Positions 8,385 through 15,049 of a stretch of DNA of 64,000 bases are shown piece after piece; position 1 is the stretch's first letter, and each line of letters starts with the position of its first letter. The DNA is from CAYSUS01 sp964434165. GTDB taxonomy: Bacteria; Planctomycetota; Planctomycetia; Pirellulales; Thermoguttaceae. The position numbers and the translations under genes were made by a program. The notes below the pieces were generated by a model. The model did no database searches and was not told where the DNA came from. It saw only the letters and a program-made list of their open reading frames with translations. The DNA is taken from assembly GCA_964434165.1 (NCBI GenBank), contig CAYSUS010000001.1, positions 1 to 64,000 of the forward strand. Direction: 5' to 3'.

Positions 8385-9395
8385 ATGTCTAGCTCCGATT
8401 CCGCCACCGCCATCGACGCCCGTGGGGATGCGATTCGGGAGCTCGCCGCGCGGCGGCACGGGTTTACTTTGGTCGAGCTGCTCGTGGTGATCGCGATCAT
8501 CGGCATCTTGATTGCGCTCTTGCTTCCGGCGGTGCAAGCGGCCCGCGAGGCCGCGCGCCGCATGCAGTGCTCGAACAACCTCAAGCAGATCGGCCTGGCG
8601 CTGCACAATTACCACCTGAGCAACAAGTGCTTCCCGCCGGGTGCCTTCTGGTACGAGCGCAACCCGGACTGGAGGGCCCTCTATCGGGGGTCGATTCTGA
8701 TTCGGCTGCTGCCTTTCCTGGAGCAGCAGCCGCTGTACGACCAGTTCGACTTCACGACGAACACCGACAACCAGCGGATGGGCACCAATGGCCCGCTTCT
8801 GGTCTCCCAGGTCGTGCCGACGTACGTCTGCCCCAGCGACCCGGGCGACGTGCTATGGAACCACGAGCGGGCGCTGCACAACTACGCGGCTTCGAAGGGG
8901 CCCACCAAGCACATCAACAACACCAGCTCCGACGGAGGGAAGTACCAGTGCTCCGAGTGGGAGAGCTGGAACCAGTACGCCCTGGCCCCTTACGACGACG
9001 TCAACGACTTCGCCGGGCCGTTCTGCCGCCTCTCGGTGAGCACCAAGGAGCGCGACTGCACCGACGGCCTCTCGCACACGATCTACTTCGGCGAGGTGCG
9101 ACGGCAGTGCTCGGCCCATGTGCAGGCAGGATGGAGCCGCTCGAACAACGGCAACGGACTGACCTCCACGCTGATCCCCATCAACTACGATTCCTGCGAT
9201 CCCGACGCGACGGACGGGTGCGAGCATCCCCGCAACTGGAACACCGAGCTGGGATTCAAGAGCATGCACCCGGGCGGGGCCCAGTTCCTCCTCGGCGACG
9301 GCTCCGTCCACTTCCTCCCCGAGACGATCGATCACTGGACCTTCCAGTACCTCGGCGCCAAGGCGGACGGTAACCCGGCCCAGATCCCCGACTGA
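8385..9395 (+). CDS. DUF1559 prepilin-like protein (second copy)
   Basis: 336 residues from the ATG at 8385, preceded by AGGAAGAGG. It is a close paralogue of the gene at 6863: the block from GFTLVELLVVIAIIGILIAL through SNNLKQIGLALHNYH is identical or nearly so, and both share RGSILIRLLP, EQQPLYDQFDF, LTSTLIPINYDSCD and HPGGAQFLLGDGSVHFLPET. Unlike the first copy it has about 25 extra residues before the prepilin cleavage site (cut expected after the Gly in RHGFTLVEL). Divergence is highest around residues 130-190. A duplication around the lipoprotein gene is the simplest origin. Confidence 0.92.
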   Translation: MSSSDSATAIDARGDAIRELAARRHGFTLVELLVVIAIIGILIALLLPAVQAAREAARRMQCSNNLKQIGLALHNYHLSNKCFPPGAFWYERNPDWRALYRGSILIRLLPFLEQQPLYDQFDFTTNTDNQRMGTNGPLLVSQVVPTYVCPSDPGDVLWNHERALHNYAASKGPTKHINNTSSDGGKYQCSEWESWNQYALAPYDDVNDFAGPFCRLSVSTKERDCTDGLSHTIYFGEVRRQCSAHVQAGWSRSNNGNGLTSTLIPINYDSCDPDATDGCEHPRNWNTELGFKSMHPGGAQFLLGDGSVHFLPETIDHWTFQYLGAKADGNPAQIPD

Positions 9396-9556
9396 ATTGC
9401 CGTGCACGATCCTGGGAGGGAAAAGGGGTCGTGCAACGCGATTACAGTCCCTTGGAACCCCGCGGGCCGACCAGCGGGCGCCCCGCTGGGCAAGCACACC
9501 CCGCGCCCGGTACAATCGCGCCGTCAGGAAGCCGCGCACCGAAGGAGATCGAGCTC

Positions 9557-12112
9557 ATGGAGGAGACCGGGAACCCTGCCGAGGAGGCATCGCGTCTTCC
9601 GCGCGCGGCTTCCGCAACCGGCCGGCCACGCTCCGCCGCGCCCGGCACATCGAAAGGGCCTCCGGCGCCCCACGCTTGGGCGCACGGCTCCGGTCGAGAA
9701 TCGGAAGAGTGGTTCCGCTGCGTCTTCGAGGGGTCGCGCGACGCGATCTTCATCCTCGACGCGGACGGCCGCATCGTCGATGCCAACCCCGCGGCCGCCG
9801 ACCTGACCGGCTACGCCCCCGAGGCGCTCCGCGCGCTGGGCGCCTCGGATCTGCTCGACGAGTACAGCGCGCGACTCCACGAGACGCTTCTGGATCGGGT
9901 CCTCGACGGCGAGCTGGGCATGGCGGACCTTCGCCTGTTGCGCAAGGACCGCTCCACGGTCCGCGTCGAGCTGAGAAGCCGGCGCATGACGGTCGGGGGC
10001 GCGGCGTACAGCCACACCGTCCTCCGCGACGTCCCCGTCCGAACGACGGCCGACCGCGAGCTTCGCGCCATTCTCCAGGTCTATCAACTGACGGCCTCGG
10101 CCACGACGGCACGGGAGCTGTGCCAGTGGTTGTGCTCGTTCTTCCGGTACCTGACCGGATTCGACGCGGTCGGCATGCGGCTCCGCGACGGAAACGACTT
10201 TCCCTACTACGAGACAAACGGCTTCTCCGAGGCGTTCATCCGCGCCGAGAGCCGGTTGTGCGCCGCGGACGAAGCCGGAGAGGCCCTGCGCGACCGCGAC
10301 GGAAACCCGCTCCTGGTGTGCTTGTGCGGCTGCGTGCTTTCGGGCCGGATCGACCTGGCGCAGCCCTACTTCACCTCCGCGGGCAGCTTCTGGACCAATT
10401 CCACGTCGGACCTCCTCACCGGCATGTCCCCGACCGACCGGCCGCCCGGCATGCGCGGGCGCTGCCACGAGGCCGGCTACGAGACCGTGGCCCTGATCCC
10501 GTTGCGGAGCGGCCAGGATACGACGGGGCTGCTGCACCTGAAAGCTCGGCGCCGAGGCCTGCTCTCGCCCGGCGCGATGGCCATGCTGGAGTGTCTGTGC
10601 GGGCACGCGGCGCCGGCGGTCGCGCACCTGATGGACCAAGAGCGGCTCCGCGACAGCGAGGACCGCTACCGGACCTTCGTGCAGTCTCTTCCCGGCATGG
10701 TCTATCGCGGCACCCCCGAGCTCAAACCGTCGTTTCTCCACGGCACGGTCGAGGAACTGACCGGCTACACCGCCGGGGAGTTCCTTTCCGGGGCGATCAC
10801 GTGGGAACGGATGATCCACCCCGACGACCTGCCCGCCGTGCGTTCGAAGCTCCTCCGCCTCCTCCAGGCGCCGGGGCAGCGCGACGAGGCGGAGTTCCGC
10901 ATTCTGCGCCGAGACGGATCGACGCGCTGGGTCCGGGAGATCGTGCACTCGGTGGCCGACGATTCGGGCCGGCTGGCGTTCATCCAGGGCCTGGTGGTGG
11001 ACGTGACCGACCGCATCAAGTCGGAGCAGACGCGGAGCCTGTTGGCCTCGATCGTCGAATCGTCGGACGACGCGATCCACTGCGTGCGGCTCGACGGCAC
11101 GGTGGTGGCGTGGAATCGCGGCTCCGAGAAGATCTACGGCTACACGGCGGCGGAGATCATCGGGCAGCCGATCTTCGCCATCGCGCCGCCGGACCGGCTC
11201 GACGAGATGCGGCGTCTGCTCGACCAGGTCGCGCGCGGCGAGGAGATCAATCACCTCGAGACGGTCCGTTGCGCCAAGGACGGGCGTTTTATCAAGGTCG
11301 CGGTGAGCATCGGACCGGTGCGCGACGCTTCGGGCCGGATCGTCGCCGCCTCGGCCATCGCGCGCGACGTCACGGACCAGCGGGCCGCCGAGGAAGCCCT
11401 TCGGAAAAGCGAGAGGCTGCGGCTCCAGGCCGAGCAGCAGGCGGCCGTGGGGCGCATGGCCGCGCGGATCGCCCACGAGATCAACAACCCGCTGTCGGGA
11501 ATCCGCAACTGCTTCTGGCTCTTGAAGAACGCGATCCCCAAGTACCACAGGCACTTCCACTTCGCCGAGAAAGCCGAGCGGGAGATCGAGCGGATCGGGC
11601 GCATCGTCCAGGGCATGTTCGACCTGAAACGGCCCGGCCGACAGGAAGTGCGCAAGGTGCGGATCGCCGACCTGCTGTCCGACGCGGAGGCGATGTTCGC
11701 CGGCAAGTGCCGCGACGGCGCGCTCCAGATGCAGTGGGCCATGGACCCACCCGACCTGGAATTGCGAGTGGCCGAAGATGCGCTTCGGCAGGTGCTCCAG
11801 AACCTCGTGAGCAACGCCGTTGAAGCAAGTCCACCAAATCGGGCTATTCAGATTGAAGTGCGAATAACCGAAGATGAAGATGCCAGGCAGTTCGAATTGA
11901 CGGTGAAGGACGAGGGGCATGGCATCCCGAAGGAGTTGGGGGAGCGGATCTTCGAACCGTTCTTCTCCACGAAGACCGGGGAAGGCACTTCGGGGCTGGG
12001 CCTGGGCCTGGCGGTGGCGAAAGGGCTGGTCGAATCGCTGGGGGGACGTCTCGACTACCGAAGCATCCCAGGAAACGGCACGCGGTTCCGTGTCCGGCTT
12101 CCGTACCGTTGA
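9557..12112 (+). CDS. Soluble PAS-GAF-PAS-PAS sensor histidine kinase
   Basis: 851 residues from the ATG at 9557 (GGAG nine bases upstream). There are no membrane segments. Domain order: PAS (about 50-165, FEGSRDAIFILDADGRIVDA), a GAF-like region with several Cys (about 180-350, LCQWLCSFFRYLTGFDAVGM), PAS (about 370-490), PAS (about 495-615, IVESSDDAIHCVRLDG), dimerisation/phospho-acceptor domain with His about 640 in RIAHEINNP, and an HATPase domain with N, G1 (DEGHGIP), F (FEPFFSTK) and G2 (SGLGLGLA) boxes. It autophosphorylates on His and probably passes phosphate to the receiver protein encoded 22 bases downstream. The GAF Cys cluster (CLCGC, RGRCHEAGYE) is typical of PAS/GAF kinases near planctomycete and myxobacterial regulators, and its ligand is unknown. 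Confidence 0.9.
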   Translation: MEETGNPAEEASRLPRAASATGRPRSAAPGTSKGPPAPHAWAHGSGRESEEWFRCVFEGSRDAIFILDADGRIVDANPAAADLTGYAPEALRALGASDLLDEYSARLHETLLDRVLDGELGMADLRLLRKDRSTVRVELRSRRMTVGGAAYSHTVLRDVPVRTTADRELRAILQVYQLTASATTARELCQWLCSFFRYLTGFDAVGMRLRDGNDFPYYETNGFSEAFIRAESRLCAADEAGEALRDRDGNPLLVCLCGCVLSGRIDLAQPYFTSAGSFWTNSTSDLLTGMSPTDRPPGMRGRCHEAGYETVALIPLRSGQDTTGLLHLKARRRGLLSPGAMAMLECLCGHAAPAVAHLMDQERLRDSEDRYRTFVQSLPGMVYRGTPELKPSFLHGTVEELTGYTAGEFLSGAITWERMIHPDDLPAVRSKLLRLLQAPGQRDEAEFRILRRDGSTRWVREIVHSVADDSGRLAFIQGLVVDVTDRIKSEQTRSLLASIVESSDDAIHCVRLDGTVVAWNRGSEKIYGYTAAEIIGQPIFAIAPPDRLDEMRRLLDQVARGEEINHLETVRCAKDGRFIKVAVSIGPVRDASGRIVAASAIARDVTDQRAAEEALRKSERLRLQAEQQAAVGRMAARIAHEINNPLSGIRNCFWLLKNAIPKYHRHFHFAEKAEREIERIGRIVQGMFDLKRPGRQEVRKVRIADLLSDAEAMFAGKCRDGALQMQWAMDPPDLELRVAEDALRQVLQNLVSNAVEASPPNRAIQIEVRITEDEDARQFELTVKDEGHGIPKELGERIFEPFFSTKTGEGTSGLGLGLAVAKGLVESLGGRLDYRSIPGNGTRFRVRLPYR

Positions 12113-12134
12113 GTGATGCGAAGGAGCGCGGGCC

Positions 12135-12869
12135 ATGGCGGGAGCGGGCGCCATCCTGATCGCTGACGACGAGGACGTGTTCCGTCTCTCGGCCGCCGAG
12201 ATTCTGCGTTGCCGAGGGTTTCACTGCGACACGGCGGCCGATTCCCGACAGGCCGTCGAGCAGCTCAAGTCCCGCCGCTACGACGTCCTCGTGGCCGACA
12301 TCAAGATGCCCGGCAACGAGGACCTCGAGCTGATTCACCACATTCAGCACGAGGCGCAGGACCTGCCCGTGATCCTGGTCACCGGGTATCCCTCGCTCTA
12401 CACGGCCGTGGAATCGATTCGACTGCCGGTGGTGGCCTACCTGACCAAGCCCGTGGAGCCGGAGGTCCTTTGGACCGAGGTGCAGAACGCCATCCAGCAA
12501 GGCCGCGCGCGGCGCACCGCCGCCGCCTTGATCCGCAAGCTCAAGGGGTGCGCCGAAGGGCTGGGCGAAGTCGAGTCCGCGTTGACCGCCGCCACGCAGA
12601 CGGCTTCCTCTTCGCGCCTGGACAAGCGGCTCGAGGAGCTCGGTCAGTGCCTGTTGGGCTGCCTGGTCGAGCTGGACGCCCTGCGGTCGAGCATCGGGGG
12701 GGACGTTGTTCCTCTCGAACTCTGCAAGTCGCTCCCCTGCGCGCGGCGGATCATGCTCCAGGAGGCGATCAAGGAGGCCGTTGGGGTCATCGAGGGCACC
12801 CGCAAGACGTTCAAGTCGCGGGAGCTGGCGGACTTGCGCAATCAGCTTCAAGAAGTCCTGCAAAGTTGA
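12135..12869 (+). CDS. Response regulator, receiver domain plus helical C-terminus
   Basis: 244 residues; AAGGAG precedes the ATG. The receiver domain (1-120) has the acidic pair DDE at 11-13, phospho-acceptor Asp55 (LVADIKMPG), Thr83 (LVTG) and Lys105 (TKP). The rest (about 120-244) is helical with no DNA-binding, AAA+ or GGDEF signature, so output is by protein contact or unknown. It is 22 bases after the histidine kinase gene, making a clear two-component pair. CheW and a chemoreceptor lie just beyond, after 730 bases of non-coding DNA, so a link to chemosensory control is possible but not shown. Confidence 0.88.
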   Translation: MAGAGAILIADDEDVFRLSAAEILRCRGFHCDTAADSRQAVEQLKSRRYDVLVADIKMPGNEDLELIHHIQHEAQDLPVILVTGYPSLYTAVESIRLPVVAYLTKPVEPEVLWTEVQNAIQQGRARRTAAALIRKLKGCAEGLGEVESALTAATQTASSSRLDKRLEELGQCLLGCLVELDALRSSIGGDVVPLELCKSLPCARRIMLQEAIKEAVGVIEGTRKTFKSRELADLRNQLQEVLQS

Positions 12870-13405
12870 CTTTTCCGTTTGCCCGCGCAAAAAGGGCGTG
12901 CTACGGTTTCCCAGAACCGTTGAGTTGCAACTGGGAAGCACATAGCCCATAAGCGCAATGCGGGCTCGTCGCGATGGGACGAGCCGCCTTGGCAAACAGG
13001 CCGAGGGCCTGCACGTCGAAGGCACAGTCGAGGTCTGCCTCTCTTGGTTGGGGGGTTGGCCTGGGTTGTGCCTTTTTTTCGTTCTTGGGCCCAGGCCGGC
13101 AACGGACGCCCCCGGAACCGACGGATCGACCCCGGCGCTCGGGTCCCCGGACAACCCGCGGATAGCGCGATGGGGAAGGCTGTCGGCGAGCTGGGCGAAA
13201 CGGCCCGCAACGCCCGGGTGCTGCGGCATCGGGGCCGAGGCGGAGTTGCCATCGTCCCGTCGGCGGTCCTGCCCCGTCGCCTAAGTGCATTTCGAAGGAG
13301 TGGGGAGTCGGCCGGCGGATCCCAACCCCTCGGGCACGCAGACCGTGCCTGCCAGGGCCGGACCGCGGCCCGGTCCCGACCCCTTCGGGCCGATCGTGGA
13401 GCAAT

Positions 13406-13450
13406 CCGCGGCGGGCGGCGGTTCTCCCCCTTGCCGACCGCCCGCCGCGG
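13406..13450. repeat. Perfect 13-bp inverted repeat with 19-base loop
   Basis: Arm CCGCGGCGGGCGG at 13406-13418 pairs perfectly with CCGCCCGCCGCGG at 13438-13450. All 13 pairs are G-C. It lies about 150 bases before the CheW start, inside the long untranslated region. No T-run follows, so it is not an ordinary terminator. Confidence 0.75.
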
Positions 13451-13534
13451 ACCCACGCGGCACCGCTTTGCCATGTAGCCGGCGGGCTCCACCCCGCCGC
13501 TAGTCCTAGCAACGAGAGGCTGCCGACGTGTTCA

Positions 13535-13565
13535 GACTTCCAAAGTCTTGAAGACTTCGGAAGTC
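13535..13565. repeat. 31-bp palindromic repeat, copy 3
   Basis: Left arm GACTTCCAAAGTCT (13535-13548), spacer TGA, right arm AGACTTCGGAAGTC (13552-13565). The right arm is identical to that of copy 1. It lies 37 bases before the CheW start codon, so it would sit in the 5' untranslated region. Confidence 0.75.
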
Positions 13566-13602
13566 CGGCAGACTGCCGGTTCCACAAACCAGGAGAACCG
13601 AG

Positions 13603-14115
13603 ATGTCCACGACCCTGGACGAACCTCGCACCATCGAGAACACGCTGGTCGAGACCGCCGCGACCATGCAGTTGGTCAGTTTCCATCTGGCCGAAGAGGA
13701 ATACGCGGTCGAGATCACCAAGGTCCGCGAGATCATCCTCATCAGCGAGATCACGCGCGTGCCACAGACCCCCCACTACGTCCGCGGCCTGATCAACCTC
13801 CGCAGCACGGTGATCCCGGTGATCGACCTCCGCGCGCGGTTCGGCCTGCCGCAGGGCGAGCAGACCAGCGCCAGCCGGATCATGGTCGTGGACGTGCGCG
13901 GCAAGACCATCGGTGTCGTGGTCGATGCGGTGGACGAGGTCCTCCGCGTGGCCCACGAGCGCGTGGCCCCGCCGCCGCCGACCGTCATGGGCGACGAAAG
14001 GGAGTATCTCCGCGGCCTGGTGAAGCTCGACGCCCGGCTCCTGATCCTGCTGGACATCGACAAGCTCTTGAGCCACGAGGAGGAAGCCGAGCTGGCCGGC
14101 ATGCAAGCATTCTGA
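13603..14115 (+). CDS. cheW: CheW chemotaxis adaptor
   Basis: 170 residues with AGGAG nine bases before the ATG. A single CheW domain (about 22-160): MQLVSFHLAEEEYAVEITKV, the conserved RGLINLRSTVIPVIDLRARFG, and IGVVVDAVDEVLRV. CheW couples chemoreceptors to the CheA kinase in signalling arrays. It is followed by a CheR-like methyltransferase and a chemoreceptor, all in one direction. No cheA, cheB or cheY lies in the window, so the kinase must be encoded elsewhere. Confidence 0.95.
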   Translation: MSTTLDEPRTIENTLVETAATMQLVSFHLAEEEYAVEITKVREIILISEITRVPQTPHYVRGLINLRSTVIPVIDLRARFGLPQGEQTSASRIMVVDVRGKTIGVVVDAVDEVLRVAHERVAPPPPTVMGDEREYLRGLVKLDARLLILLDIDKLLSHEEEAELAGMQAF

Positions 14116-14155
14116 CCGTGCACGCGAGGCGCCGTCCCGCCCGAAACCGCCTGCC

Positions 14156-14914
14156 TTGAATTCCGCGGCGCCACGGACTGCGGGCCGACACGGTCGGCCT
14201 GCCCACCTACCCACGACGACCCACCCTCCACCCTCGATCCCCGTGGCCTTCACGTACTTCTTCCGCGACGCGCAGACGCTCGAGACCATGGTCGATGCGG
14301 CCATACCGGTCTTGCGCGGCCAGGCGTTTATCCACGTATGGGACGCCGGCTGTGCGCACGGGCCCGAACCATACACGCTGGCGATGCTCCTGCGGGAGCG
14401 GATGTCGCCGTTCCTGTTCCGCAACGTGCGGATCCACGCCACGGACGTCGATCCGGCGTTTTCCGCGCGGATCAACGACGGCGTGTTCCCCCGGCGCGAA
14501 GTGCAGCGAATATCCCCTCACTTGTTCGCGAAGTACTTCGAGCCGGCCGTGGAGCCGGGCTGCGTGCGCGTGGTGGAGGAGCTCCGCGCGCGTGTGGACT
14601 TCAGCCGGCACGACCTCCTGTCGCTGGTCCCCTTGCGACAGGAGCTTTCGCTGATCGTCTGCAAGAACGTGCTTCTGCACTTCGAGGAGCGGCAGCGCAC
14701 GCGCGTCTTGCGGATGTTCTGCGACGCCCTGCGCCCGGACGGCCTGTTGGCCATGGAGCACACCCAGAAGATGCCGGACGAGCTGACGGATCGCTTCGAG
14801 CCGGTGACGTCCCACGTGCAGGTGTTCCGCAAGGTCCACGCTGCGCACCGATCCTCCCCGAGGCCGGCCATGACCCGGCTGGCCCGCTTCATGCAGGCGG
14901 GCGTTGGGCCATAG
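14156..14914 (+). CDS. CheR-like methyltransferase lacking the N-terminal helical domain
   Basis: 252 residues from a TTG at 14156; a GTG at 14243 (VAFTYFFRD) is an alternative, and neither has a strong ribosome site. The product keeps the CheR catalytic part: TYFFRDAQTLE, SAM-binding WDAGCAHGPEPYTLAML, NVRIHATDVDP, YFEP, and VCKNVLLHFEERQR in place of the usual CRNVLIYF. The N-terminal helical CheR domain that helps bind receptor sites is missing, as is a beta-subdomain tether. CheR methylates receptor glutamates using SAM. With the CheW and chemoreceptor neighbours it probably modifies the receptor encoded next, but the atypical C-K-N motif leaves a divergent substrate possible. Confidence 0.8.
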   Translation: MNSAAPRTAGRHGRPAHLPTTTHPPPSIPVAFTYFFRDAQTLETMVDAAIPVLRGQAFIHVWDAGCAHGPEPYTLAMLLRERMSPFLFRNVRIHATDVDPAFSARINDGVFPRREVQRISPHLFAKYFEPAVEPGCVRVVEELRARVDFSRHDLLSLVPLRQELSLIVCKNVLLHFEERQRTRVLRMFCDALRPDGLLAMEHTQKMPDELTDRFEPVTSHVQVFRKVHAAHRSSPRPAMTRLARFMQAGVGP

Positions 14915-15049
14915 CACGCGGAGCAAGCCGGCCCGTCTTCCCCGGGGCGGACGGGGCGGGCCGGCGCGTCCCCACACCGGGCTGCGATCCGCCGTGGAGA
15001 AGTGAAACCGATTCCTCGTCAACTTTTTTCGCACTAGGAGAAGAGAGGT

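Larger units (their letters stand above)
12870..13602. other. Long non-coding region with several hairpins
   Basis: 733 bases without a credible gene: open frames here lack ribosome sites and family signatures. It holds a perfect 8-bp hairpin (arms GGCTCGTC and GACGAGCC, about 12963-12985) that may end the kinase/regulator transcript, a T-run at about 13073-13079, a perfect 13-bp inverted repeat at 13406-13450, and a 31-bp palindromic repeat at 13535-13565 immediately before the CheW ribosome site. A leader RNA or small RNA is possible. Confidence 0.6.

Noticed and set aside
9403..9435. Possible terminator after the second DUF1559 gene (TGCACGA and TCGTGCA arms)
   Set aside because: Only 7 pairs with a 19-base loop and no T-run; too weak to list as a feature.
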